From contig JAPOYS010000118.1 of assembly GCA_026706455.1 (NCBI GenBank), positions 1,910 through 65,909 of the forward strand: DNA of 64,000 bases, given 5' to 3'. Below, one piece after another: positions 32,713 to 41,423 of the stretch; positions within the stretch are counted from its first letter, which is position 1, and each line of letters begins with the position of its first letter. This stretch comes from Chloroflexota bacterium. Lineage in GTDB: Bacteria > Chloroflexota > Anaerolineae > Aggregatilineales > Phototrophicaceae. A program made the position numbers and the translations under genes. A model generated the notes under the pieces. That model worked only from the letters and a program-made list of their open reading frames with translations. It was not told where the DNA came from and did not search any database.

Positions 32713-34226
32713 ATACCGCGATAAACATCGTCATCACTGGTTTCATGGGGGCGGGCAAAACAACCGTCGGCCAGATCCTGGCGCGCAAGCTCAAGCGTGA
32801 ATTTGTCGATATGGACGCGCTCATCGAATCGCGCGCCGGCATGACCATTCCGCAAATATTTGAGCGCCAGGGCGAAGAGGTTTTCCGCGCTATGGAAAGG
32901 CGGCTGATTTACGAATTGGCTTTGCGCAACGGGCTGGTGATCGCGACTGGCGGCGGCGCCCTGATTGACGACGCCATGCGCGAGACGATGACGCAAAGCG
33001 GCTTAGTCGTCTGCCTGAACGCGAGCAAAGCCGATATTCGCGAGCGCTTGGCGGAGAATGACAATCGTCCCTTGGCAGCCGGCTGGGAGCGCCTGTTTGA
33101 AATGCGGCAAAGCGCCTATGCCCAAATGCCATATCAAATTATGACGTCGGGAAAGTCGCCTGAAGAAATCGCCACGGAGATCGCAGCGCTGGACCAGGGC
33201 GCGCTTTATGTCAATACCCCAGATGGCGGCGGTTATCCGATTTATGTCGGCGGCGGCCTGCTGAGTTGGGCCGCGGAAGAAGCCGCTTCACTCGGGCTGG
33301 CGCGTCATGTCGTCGTTGTGTCGAACGAAACGGTCGCTCCGCTCTACGCTGAATCGCTCGTCCGAGCCTTGCCCAAGGCCAACCTGATTGTCGTACGCGA
33401 TGGCGAAGCGCATAAGAATCTGGATACGGCGCGCGCCATCTACGACAAGTTGCTCGCGCTTGGCGCTGACCGCAGCACGACCCTAATCGCCTTGGGCGGC
33501 GGCGTCGTTGGCGACATGGCCGGCTATGTCGCCGCCACCTATATGCGCGGCATCACCTTGGTGCAAATGCCGACCACCTTGCTTTCCATGGTCGATTCCA
33601 GCGTCGGCGGGAAAGTCGGGGTTGATTTGCCGCAGGGCAAGAATTTGATCGGCGCCTTCAAACAGCCGCGCAGCGTCATCATCGATACCGATGTCCTGAA
33701 GACCTTGCCGCCTCTGCAGTGGCGCTGCGGCATGGCCGAGGTCATCAAACACGGATTGATCGCGCGGCCCGCGCTGCTGGATAGCGACCTGTGGAATCTG
33801 GAGCGCGCGGAGTACCTGATCAGGCAAGCGGTGCAGGTCAAGATCGATGTGGTGGAGGTTGACCCCTATGAGCGGGGCATTCGCGCGCATCTGAATCTAG
33901 GTCATACATTCGGCCACGCCATCGAAAAGGCGACCGAATACGCGGTGCCGCACGGCGAGGCGGTTGCTATCGGCATCGTGAAGGCGGCGCGGCTGTCGCG
34001 CAATTTGGGCTTCATTGACGATGCCTTGGTCGAACAGATCTTGAAGATCATGTGGCAGCTCGAATTGCCGACCGACATTGCGCTGGATCCGGAGCGCTGG
34101 TACGCCGCCATGTCCACCGACAAGAAATGGCAGGCTGGCGCCTCGCGTTTCATCGTGCTCAAGAACCTAGGCGAAGCCGCGATTGTAGAGGGCCTGTCCA
34201 AACGCGACATACTCGCCGTCCTTTGA
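32709..34226 (+). CDS. Bifunctional shikimate kinase / 3-dehydroquinate synthase (AroK-AroB fusion)
   Basis: A 505-aa fusion. Residues 1-~170 are shikimate kinase (P-loop GFMGAGKTTVGQ, shikimate site DMDALIESRAG, GGGALI, RPL lid). Residues ~180-505 are 3-dehydroquinate synthase (LGGGVVGDMAGYVAATYMRG, SSVGGKVGVDLPQGKNLIGAF, AEVIKHGLI, NLGHTFGHAIE). It catalyses steps 2 and 5 of the shikimate pathway. The ATG at 32709 overlaps the aroC stop; the track start is 7 codons too early. Confidence 0.94.
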   Translation: MNTAINIVITGFMGAGKTTVGQILARKLKREFVDMDALIESRAGMTIPQIFERQGEEVFRAMERRLIYELALRNGLVIATGGGALIDDAMRETMTQSGLVVCLNASKADIRERLAENDNRPLAAGWERLFEMRQSAYAQMPYQIMTSGKSPEEIATEIAALDQGALYVNTPDGGGYPIYVGGGLLSWAAEEAASLGLARHVVVVSNETVAPLYAESLVRALPKANLIVVRDGEAHKNLDTARAIYDKLLALGADRSTTLIALGGGVVGDMAGYVAATYMRGITLVQMPTTLLSMVDSSVGGKVGVDLPQGKNLIGAFKQPRSVIIDTDVLKTLPPLQWRCGMAEVIKHGLIARPALLDSDLWNLERAEYLIRQAVQVKIDVVEVDPYERGIRAHLNLGHTFGHAIEKATEYAVPHGEAVAIGIVKAARLSRNLGFIDDALVEQILKIMWQLELPTDIALDPERWYAAMSTDKKWQAGASRFIVLKNLGEAAIVEGLSKRDILAVL

Positions 34227-34238
34227 CGCTGCGACACC

Positions 34239-34386
34239 GTAGGGGCGATCCTTGGCTCGCCCGCAACAAAGCAAATCTGTAGGGGCGAGCCTTGGCTCGC
34301 CCACCAAAACATAGATCGTAGGGGCGAGACGGTGGCTCGCCCGCTGCAACGCAAACGGCGTAGGGGCGATTCTTGGCTCGCCCGCC
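34239..34386. repeat. Array of four palindromic repeats
   Basis: Four copies start at 34239, 34279, 34318 and 34360, a period near 40 bp, separated by 12-16 nt of unrelated sequence. Arms are GATCC/GGCTC, GAGCC/GGCTC, GAGAC/GGCTC and GATTC/GGCTC. It is the densest cluster of the family in the window and fills the aroKB-aroQ gap. Confidence 0.88.
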
Positions 34387-34413
34387 GAACAGCAGCGAGG
34401 GGCACATAAGCAC

Positions 34414-34863
34414 ATGACCAAAGGCATTCTACTCCTGCACGGACCAAATCTCAATTTGCTGGGGACGCGGCAGCCGGAAGTTTACGGCAGGATGACGCTG
34501 GAGGACATCAACGCCGCCGCTGCGCGCCACCTGGCTTCATACGATGTCGAACTTAGGACCGCCCAGTCCAATCATGAAGGCGCGCTGATCGATCGGCTCC
34601 ATGAGGCGCGCGCCTGGGCGCATGGCGTCGTTTTCAATCCCGGCGCCTATACCCATACATCCGTTGCGCTGCGCGACGCCATCGTCGCGACTGAATTGCC
34701 CGTCATCGAGGTTCATATTTCCAACGTGCACGGGCGCGAAGCCTTTCGGCGCGAGTCCTTGCTGGCTGGCGTCTGCCTCGGTCAAATCGCCGGTTTCGGC
34801 GCTTTCAGCTACCTGCTCGCGCTCGACGCGCTGCTGCGGCGCTGGGATATGCTGCGCGATTAG
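34414..34863 (+). CDS. aroQ: 3-dehydroquinate dehydratase, type II
   Basis: A 149-aa dodecamer-type enzyme that makes 3-dehydroshikimate. Motifs [17 protein letters not shown] (active-site Tyr and Arg), [29 protein letters not shown] and [12 protein letters not shown] are complete. GAGGGGC lies upstream of the ATG. Last gene of the aro run. Confidence 0.96.
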   Translation: MTKGILLLHGPNLNLLGTRQPEVYGRMTLEDINAAAARHLASYDVELRTAQSNHEGALIDRLHEARAWAHGVVFNPGAYTHTSVALRDAIVATELPVIEVHISNVHGREAFRRESLLAGVCLGQIAGFGAFSYLLALDALLRRWDMLRD

Positions 34864-34979
34864 CTGGTAAGATTACATGAAGACTTACTGCCTTTCGTTG
34901 GCTATCTCGCCGATTTTGGCGAGCGCCTCCGTACACTATACTGCGCCTGTGCAGGGCGATATCGGCAAGGCGGGCTGAG

Positions 34980-36314
34980 ATGGTTTCAGCGGCGGACATC
35001 CTCGGGGCGGTCGATGAGCAGCAGGTGCGCTTCGTGGCGCTCTGGTTCACCGACATCACTGGCTTGGTAAAGAGCGTCATGATACCGGCCGGCGAGCTCG
35101 AAAATGTATTCGCCAATGGCTCGCATTTTGACGGTTCGGCAATTGAAGGCTTCGCCCGCGTCGCTGAGAGCGATATGGTGCTGGTTCCCGATGAATCGAG
35201 CTTTGTCGTCTTGCCCTGGACCGTTGGCGCCGAAAAGACGGCGCGTCTGATCTGCTCCATCCACACCCAAAACGGCGACCCGTTCATCGGCGATCCGCGC
35301 AGCCTGTTGATCAAGGCGCTGGACGCCGCGCGCGCTTTGAACTTTCGCTTCAAGACGGGCATGGAGCTAGAGTTCTTCCTATTTCCGCTTGATTCAGCCG
35401 GCTCGCCCCTGGTCAGCGCCAACAATGATATTGCCGGATATTTTGATATCCCGGACGATCCGATACGGTCGATGCGCCGCCACATGCTCGCCGCCCTTGA
35501 CGCCCTGGGCATCCGCGTTGATTCGACGCATTCGGAAACGGGCAGCGGCCAACATGAGATTGACTTTCAATATGACGATGCGCTGCGTTCCGCGGACAAT
35601 ATCCTGACAGCGCGGATCGCGCTCAAAACGATCGCCAGCAAGTTCCATTACTATTGCGCCTTCATGCCGCGCCCGCATGTCGATCTACCCGGATCGGGCA
35701 TGCACACGCACCAGAGCATGCATGACGCCGCAAGTGGGATCAATCTCTTCGCTGATAGCGATGGCGAATACGGCTTGTCGGAGACGGCGAAGTATTTTCT
35801 GGCTGGCCAATTGGAGCACGCGCGGGCGATGTGCGCCGTGCTGGCGCCCTTGGTCAACTCATACAAGCGCTTGGGCACGAGCTTTGAAGCGCCGGTCAAT
35901 GTCACTTGGGCGCATGTCAATCGCAGCGCGTTAATACGCGTGCCCAGCACCGCGCCGGATAAGGATTATCATACGCGCTTGGAACTGCGCTGCCCCGACC
36001 CGACCGCCAATCCTTATCTCGCGATGACGGTCATGCTGCAAGCCGGGCTCGATGGAATTCTGCACAAAATGCCGCTGACCGACCCGATGGAAGAGACGCT
36101 CACCGGCGGCATGCCCGAGCGCATGCGGCAAATTGAGATCTTGCCGCACTCGCTGGACGAAGCCCTCGACGCGCTCAGCAATGATGACGTCATTTTGTCC
36201 GCGCTCGGACCCTACGTCAGCGATCGCTATATCGCCGCCAAGCGCCAGGAATGTGATGAGTACAATCGCCAGGTGACTGAGTGGGAAGTCAAACGTTATC
36301 TGAATCGTTTCTGA
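34980..36314 (+). CDS. glnA: Glutamine synthetase, type I
   Basis: A 444-aa GSI enzyme that forms glutamine from glutamate and ammonia. Beta-grasp N-terminus with FDGSAIEGFARV, ATP/metal motifs ELEFFLF and GSGMHTHQS, NSYKRL, and the catalytic-domain segment ELRCPDPTANPYLA. At 444 aa without the adenylylation-site tail it resembles the shorter GSI-alpha class. Its 3' end overlaps the convergent aspartokinase gene by 26 nt. Confidence 0.93.
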   Translation: MVSAADILGAVDEQQVRFVALWFTDITGLVKSVMIPAGELENVFANGSHFDGSAIEGFARVAESDMVLVPDESSFVVLPWTVGAEKTARLICSIHTQNGDPFIGDPRSLLIKALDAARALNFRFKTGMELEFFLFPLDSAGSPLVSANNDIAGYFDIPDDPIRSMRRHMLAALDALGIRVDSTHSETGSGQHEIDFQYDDALRSADNILTARIALKTIASKFHYYCAFMPRPHVDLPGSGMHTHQSMHDAASGINLFADSDGEYGLSETAKYFLAGQLEHARAMCAVLAPLVNSYKRLGTSFEAPVNVTWAHVNRSALIRVPSTAPDKDYHTRLELRCPDPTANPYLAMTVMLQAGLDGILHKMPLTDPMEETLTGGMPERMRQIEILPHSLDEALDALSNDDVILSALGPYVSDRYIAAKRQECDEYNRQVTEWEVKRYLNRF

Positions 36315-37710
36315 CGATCAGCTCGTGAATGCGCGCCACCGCCGCGCGCGAGTCCTGCTGAGCCAGCGCCAGGGTTACGCTGCAATTGGACGCGCCGAGC
36401 GCCATGCCTAGAATCTCAAATTCATCCAGCGCTTCCAACACGCGCGACACCAGATTCGGCGCCCGGTGAAGGCTGCTGCCGATGGCGGTGACCAGCGAAA
36501 CTGCCTCGATGCTCCAGGGCATCTTCTCCGGGTATTCGGCCATCTTGGTTCGCAGAGCGCGTTGCAGACCTTCGACGCCATCAAAACCTATACTCGTCGG
36601 TATTACGAGACATACAAAGCTGCTGCCAGCGGATTGAGACGCGATCAACACATCGCTGCGCATGCCGAGCGACTCGAGCAGCGTCTTGCCAACCAGCCGC
36701 GTGACGCCAGCCAGCGAGCCGCTCGCCGGTCGCCGCAGCGAGAGCCCCAGCGTCGCGGTCACCGCCTTGATTTCGCTTTCGTCCGCATCCGGTCCTGACG
36801 AAACCAGTGTGCCCGCCTGCTGCGGGGAGAAGATATTCTTTATTCGCAGCGGCATGCCCGTCTCGGCCAGCGGCGCGATCATGCGGGCGTGCAGAATCCT
36901 GGCGCCGAAGTAGGCGAGGTCAGCCGCTTCATCGTAGCTGAGGCGCGGGATTACGCGGGCTGCGGTCACCGCGCGCGGATCAGCCGTCATCATGCCGTCA
37001 ACGTCCGTCCAAATTTGCAGCTCGTCGGCGCCAAGCGCGCTGCTAAGCACTGAGGCCGTGTAGTCAGTGCCGCCGCGCCCGAGCGTCGTGGTGGCGCCCC
37101 GGCTGGTGGCGCCGATATACCCCGTAATCACCGGCGCCATATCCCGCTGCAACATGGGGGTAAGCGTGTCATGCGCCTTTTGCGCTGTCGGCGCGAAGAC
37201 CGGGTTGGCATTGCCATGAACTTCATCGGTAACCAACAGGTCAGTTCCGTCAACGGCGACAGCGCGGATGCCCTTCTGCCGCAGCAATGCCGCAATGATC
37301 CGTGCCGACAGTCGCTCTCCGACGGCTACAAGCGCATCCAAGTGGACCGGCGAAAGTTCTTCGCTCAGCTTGTTGGCGATCGCTTGGCAGTCGTCGAGCA
37401 GGCCGGAGAGTAGCTTATCGATATCGGCCTGCAGCGTATTGCGGTCGGGGCGGTTTAGCGGCGCTTGGTCCACCATGGCGAGGTGACGGGTGCGCAAGTT
37501 GGCGGCGATGCGGCGATAACCGCGCGGCTGATCGATGCGCGCGTAGTGAGCGGCATCAAGCAGCATATCGGTAACGCCGTCCAAGGCCGAGACGACGACC
37601 ATAACCCGGTCCCAGCATCTGCACTCTTGCGCAATGATGCTCAATACCTGGTTAAGCCCGGACGCTGTTCCCAACGCCGCGCCGCCAAATTTCATAACCA
37701 GCGTAGTCAT
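36289..37710 (-). CDS. lysC: Aspartate kinase with ACT domains
   Basis: A 473-aa enzyme that phosphorylates aspartate in lysine, threonine and methionine synthesis. The kinase motif is KFGGAALG (a variant of KFGGTSV), with VSALDGVTDML, VGERLSARIIA, GRGGTDYTASVLSSAL, WTDVDGMMTADPR and LSYDEAADLAYFGARILH. Two C-terminal ACT domains (~residues 325-470) would bind the feedback inhibitor. GGGAGG precedes the ATG. Convergent with glnA. Confidence 0.92.
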   Translation of the reverse strand: MTTLVMKFGGAALGTASGLNQVLSIIAQECRCWDRVMVVVSALDGVTDMLLDAAHYARIDQPRGYRRIAANLRTRHLAMVDQAPLNRPDRNTLQADIDKLLSGLLDDCQAIANKLSEELSPVHLDALVAVGERLSARIIAALLRQKGIRAVAVDGTDLLVTDEVHGNANPVFAPTAQKAHDTLTPMLQRDMAPVITGYIGATSRGATTTLGRGGTDYTASVLSSALGADELQIWTDVDGMMTADPRAVTAARVIPRLSYDEAADLAYFGARILHARMIAPLAETGMPLRIKNIFSPQQAGTLVSSGPDADESEIKAVTATLGLSLRRPASGSLAGVTRLVGKTLLESLGMRSDVLIASQSAGSSFVCLVIPTSIGFDGVEGLQRALRTKMAEYPEKMPWSIEAVSLVTAIGSSLHRAPNLVSRVLEALDEFEILGMALGASNCSVTLALAQQDSRAAVARIHELIVRNDSDNV

Positions 37711-38245
37711 CGTTGCTCGGACGCGCCTCCCAAGCGCTTAATTATTGCTTTGACTCAACACTCTGTACGCTCTTCTTCTAAGTAGTACCAAGTTAGTCAT
37801 GCGAAAGAAGCGAGCCTCGTAGGGACGACCAATCTGGTCGCCCGCTGCCGCTGCGACTTGTGGTTTTGGGCGACATGGCATATCGCCCCTACAAATCGTT
37901 GCTTTAGTGAAATTTGCATTACTTTATCGGTTCTACTTAGTTACAATTTTAGCAAGCGCGGCGCCCAATTGACAAGCAGACCGACCCCTTCATAATCGTA
38001 GGGGCGACATTTGTGCCGCCCTCAATTGCCAAGACAGGTTTAGGGCGAGCCTTGGCTCGCCCCTACAAATCGTTTGGGGCGGGTAACCTCCTCAACATTC
38101 GCCACTCCCCGCCCGTGAATCCAATTGCTTTTGCGCCGTTTTTCGAGTACAGTGAATGGCGTTTGACTGCGCCGTCGCCTTCGAAATGCGGGCGGCGCAG
38201 CCCGTAGGAAACTCAGCGCTTTCGCGTCTACAAAGGCTGAACTTC
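37711..38245. repeat. 535-bp gap rich in palindromic repeats
   Basis: The gap holds the lysC promoter region and repeats in both orientations: 37819-37845 (GACGACC AATCT GGTCGCCC), 37868-37894 (inverted), 37998-38022, and 38040-38067, whose centre TAGGGCGAGCC TT GGCTCGCCCCTA is palindromic to its ends. CCAAGTTAGTCATGCGAAA at 37788-37806 recurs from 16091. No gene seen; the track's PSP1 extension to 38156 is not supported. Confidence 0.7.
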
Positions 38246-39358
38246 ATGGTAGCTGCCCAAGCTGAAAAGAGCGAACTCGTTGCCGGCGTTCGCTTTCAGA
38301 AGATAGGCAAACTGTATCATTTTGATTTCAGCGGACACCCTGACCTGAAGCAGGGCGATTATGTCATAGTCGATACGCGTCGGGGCCGGCAAATGGGCCA
38401 GGTCATGGGCTTTACCGCCCCCGATGACGGGCGCCAGGCGCACCAGATTTTGCGTCCAGCCACTCCACGCGACCTGCTGCTGCGCCAGCATTGGGAAGCC
38501 AAGCAAGACGAAGCGCTGGCCACGTGCCGCGAAGCCGCCGCTAACCTGCGTCGCTTGTCGGATGTGAAGTTCGTCGCCGCCCAATACAATTACGATGGCA
38601 GCGTCGTCACTTTCTTGTTCAGCGCCGAGCAGAAGATTGACACGACCGTGCTGCAGAAGCGCCTGCAGCGCAAGTTCGAGGCGCGCATCGAGATGCGACA
38701 GATCGGCCCGCGCGATGTGGCGAAGCTGCTTGGCGGCTTCGGCGCCTGCGGCATCACGCGCTGCTGCAGCACATTTCTGACCGACTTCAGCCCAATCTCC
38801 ATCAAAATGGCGAAAGCGCAGGGCGTATCGCTGAATCCCTCTGAGATCACGGGCATGTGCGGCCGCTTGCGCTGTTGTCTGGTCTACGAGTACGAACAAT
38901 ACGTTGAGGCCCGCCGCCAGCTGCCCCGGCGCAATAAACGCGTCGGCACGCCGCATGGGGAGGGCCGGGTGCTGGATCAGCTTCCCTTGCGCGACGCCGT
39001 GCTGGTCGAGGTCGGCGAGAGGCAGCGAAAGGTTGTAGAGCGCGAAGACCTGATACCGCTGGAGGAGTTCCGCAAGTTGGCGGAAAAGGCGGGCTCCCCC
39101 TGCGACAGGCACGGCGAGGGCAGCTGTGAATGTGGCATGCCGGCCGGGCAGCGCCAAGCCGACAGGCTGAAGGAAGCGCGCGAGCCAAAGCGTAAATCTG
39201 AGGAACAGGAAAAGCCAACTGAAGAACGACCGCGCCGACGCCGATCGCGCAGGCCGCGCGGCAAATCCGGCGCAGGCGCTCCGCCATCGAATCGCCGGCG
39301 CGGGCGGCGGCGGGGCGGCCGGCGCTCCAACCGCGGCGCCGACAGCCAAAGCGATTGA
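38246..39358 (+). CDS. PSP1-domain protein, RicT (YaaT)-like, with basic C-terminal tail
   Basis: A 370-aa protein. The PSP1 core has the cysteine sites GACGITRCCSTF and TGMCGRLRCCLVYE typical of RicT, which in Bacillus forms an Fe-S-containing RicAFT complex acting on RNase Y processing. After residue ~285 comes a second Cys cluster (CDRHGEGSCECG), then a charged linker and a tail of mostly Arg/Gly (RRRRSRRPRGKS, RRRGRRRGGRRSNRG), suggesting nucleic-acid binding. ATG at 38246 (MVAAQAEKSE) has AAAGG 9 nt upstream; the first 30 track residues are dropped. Confidence 0.8.
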   Translation: MVAAQAEKSELVAGVRFQKIGKLYHFDFSGHPDLKQGDYVIVDTRRGRQMGQVMGFTAPDDGRQAHQILRPATPRDLLLRQHWEAKQDEALATCREAAANLRRLSDVKFVAAQYNYDGSVVTFLFSAEQKIDTTVLQKRLQRKFEARIEMRQIGPRDVAKLLGGFGACGITRCCSTFLTDFSPISIKMAKAQGVSLNPSEITGMCGRLRCCLVYEYEQYVEARRQLPRRNKRVGTPHGEGRVLDQLPLRDAVLVEVGERQRKVVEREDLIPLEEFRKLAEKAGSPCDRHGEGSCECGMPAGQRQADRLKEAREPKRKSEEQEKPTEERPRRRRSRRPRGKSGAGAPPSNRRRGRRRGGRRSNRGADSQSD

Positions 39359-39362
39359 ACGC

Positions 39363-40094
39363 ATGACGGCGACTGACGATAGAAACGAGGGCATGGCGGG
39401 CCGCCGGATCTTGGGCGTCTTCGCCCATCCGGACGACCCCGAGTTTTTCGCTGGCGGCGCCTTCGCCAAGTGGGCGGCTGATGGCGCCGACATCACTTTT
39501 GTCATCGCCACCAGTGGCGACAAAGGCAGCGCCGATCCCGCGATGACGCATGAGCGGCTGGCGGAAATCCGCGAGCGCGAAGAGCGAGAAGCGGCGGCTG
39601 CGCTCGGTGTGCGCGATGTTGTTTTCCTGCGATACCGAGACGGCGAGCTATTCCCGACCTTGGAGCTGCGCCGCGATATCACGCGAATGATCCGCATGAA
39701 GAAACCGGATGTGGTGGTGACGCTGGATCCAACCAGATGGTTCGGCACGCGCGGCATCAACCATCCCGATCATCGAGCGATAGGCGCGGCGACGCTTGAG
39801 GCTGTTTTCCCGACTGCGCGCGATCGCCTGAACTTCATCGAGCATGAGCGGGACGAGGGCTTGGAACCGCACAAAGTAGGCGCCGTCTACATCGCCGGCG
39901 CCGTCGAGCCGACGCTAAGCATTGACGTGACGGAGGCCGTCGAGCGACAGATCGCCTCTCTGCGCGCGCACAAAACGCAGATATCCGACATGGACAAAAT
40001 GGCGGAGAACATCCGGCAGCGCTCGTTGGATCCGAACTCGCCGCCGGAATATCCCCGCCGCATTGAGCGATTCCACGTGATCAACATGAGGTGA
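39363..40094 (+). CDS. PIG-L family deacetylase (LmbE-like)
   Basis: A 243-aa zinc-dependent N-acetylglucosamine-type deacetylase. Metal-binding AHPDDPEFFAGG near residues 19-30 and the NHPDHRAIG His motif are intact. Relatives deacetylate GlcNAc-PI, GlcNAc-Ins or bacillithiol precursors; the substrate here is unknown. It starts 4 nt after the PSP1 gene, and an M20 hydrolase follows 7 nt later, so the three genes look like an operon. Confidence 0.85.
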   Translation: MTATDDRNEGMAGRRILGVFAHPDDPEFFAGGAFAKWAADGADITFVIATSGDKGSADPAMTHERLAEIREREEREAAAALGVRDVVFLRYRDGELFPTLELRRDITRMIRMKKPDVVVTLDPTRWFGTRGINHPDHRAIGAATLEAVFPTARDRLNFIEHERDEGLEPHKVGAVYIAGAVEPTLSIDVTEAVERQIASLRAHKTQISDMDKMAENIRQRSLDPNSPPEYPRRIERFHVINMR

Positions 40095-40101
40095 CCTGAC
40101 A

Positions 40102-41280
40102 ATGGCGATTGACTTCATGACCGAGGCGCAGGCGCAGCGCGACGAGCTCATTGAGCGGCGCCGCGACTTTCATCGGCATCCTGAGTTGGCCTTTGAAGAG
40201 CATCGAACGGCTGGCATCGTCGCCGATGAACTCGCTGCGCTGGGGCTGGAAGTGCAGACGGGCGTCGGGAAAACGGGCGTTGTCGGCATTCTGGAAGGCG
40301 CGGACGCTGGTCCCACGGTTCTGTATCGCGCCGATATGGACGCGCTGCCGATTCAAGAAGAAAACACGACCGACTATGTTTCGCAAACGCCGGGGAAAAT
40401 GCACGCTTGCGGCCACGACGGGCATACGGCGATTGGCTTGGGCATCGCCAAGCTCCTGTCGCATCATCAGGCGGATTTGCGGGGAACTGTAAAATTCATC
40501 TTTCAGCCGGCTGAAGAGCGGGGCCGCGGCGCCGAATTCATGATTGCCGATGGCGCGCTGGAAGCGCCCGCCCCCGATTATTGCCTGGGCATCCATCTTT
40601 GGAATGACCTCGACGTTGGGGCGGTCAGCGTCGTCTCTGGACCGACCATGTCGGGCGCTGGCCTGTTCGAGATTACGATCAGCGGCAAAGGCGGGCATGG
40701 CGCCATGCCGCACCAAACAGCCGATCCGATCGTTTGCAGCGCGCAGGTGATCGTCGCCCTCCAGTCGATCGTCAGCCGCAATGTGGATCCCTTGGACATG
40801 GTCGTGATTACCATCGGCACGATTCAGGGCGGCAGCGCCCGCAACATCATCCCGCAGACGGTGACCTTCAATGGATCCTTTCGCCTGTTCCGTGAAGCCA
40901 CGCGCGAGCTGATCAAGTCGCGTATCCGCGAGGTCGCCGAAGGCGTCGCCAGCGGCATGGGCTGCCGGGCTGAGGTTGACTTTGGCTTGGGTATCGGCGC
41001 GGTGGTCAATGACGCGGAAGTGGCCGCCCGCGCGCGGCAGGTCTTCGCTCGCTTCGGCGACGCGGTTGAGATCGTCGAGAAGCCCTGGATGGCGTCGGAA
41101 GATGTCGGACTGTTCATGCAGCGCAATCCAAGCGCGTACTTGCTGGTGGGCTCAGCCAATCAGGAACGAGGGCTGGATTACCCGCACCATCACCCGCGCT
41201 TCGATATTGATGAAGGCGTGCTGCCCTTGAGCGTCGGTCTGATGTCCTCCTTGATCGCCGATTATCTGGGGGCGGATTAA
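40102..41280 (+). CDS. M20D family amidohydrolase
   Basis: A 392-aa metal-dependent amidohydrolase of the hippurate hydrolase / IAA-amino acid hydrolase / N-acyl-amino-acid deacetylase group. RRDFHRHPELAFEE, the metal-binding ACGHDGHTA and QPAEERGRGAEFMI are present, and the dimerisation domain lies in the middle. It probably removes acyl groups from N-acylated amino acids. Confidence 0.85.
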   Translation: MAIDFMTEAQAQRDELIERRRDFHRHPELAFEEHRTAGIVADELAALGLEVQTGVGKTGVVGILEGADAGPTVLYRADMDALPIQEENTTDYVSQTPGKMHACGHDGHTAIGLGIAKLLSHHQADLRGTVKFIFQPAEERGRGAEFMIADGALEAPAPDYCLGIHLWNDLDVGAVSVVSGPTMSGAGLFEITISGKGGHGAMPHQTADPIVCSAQVIVALQSIVSRNVDPLDMVVITIGTIQGGSARNIIPQTVTFNGSFRLFREATRELIKSRIREVAEGVASGMGCRAEVDFGLGIGAVVNDAEVAARARQVFARFGDAVEIVEKPWMASEDVGLFMQRNPSAYLLVGSANQERGLDYPHHHPRFDIDEGVLPLSVGLMSSLIADYLGAD

Positions 41281-41290
41281 TCGATTCCGC

Positions 41291-41397
41291 GCAGGCGCGC
41301 CCCTTGGGTCGCCCGCCAAATTACAAGCCGTAGGGGCGATTCTGTGAATTGCCGTCCACATCACAAAGTGTAGGCGCGCCCCTTGGGTCGCCCGCCA
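41291..41397. repeat. Three palindromic repeats
   Basis: Copies at 41291-41317 and 41370-41397 share the variant core GCGCGCCCC TT GGGTCGCCCGCC. The copy between them at 41330-41357 is of the GATTC TGT GAATT type. Confidence 0.8.
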
Positions 41398-41423
41398 AAT
41401 CGCAAAAGTCGGAGGAGCGTCAG

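Noticed and set aside
34239-34386. Four regularly spaced repeats as a CRISPR array
   Set aside because: Repeats are imperfect and palindromic, spacers are only 12-16 nt, copies also occur singly throughout the window, and no cas gene is present.
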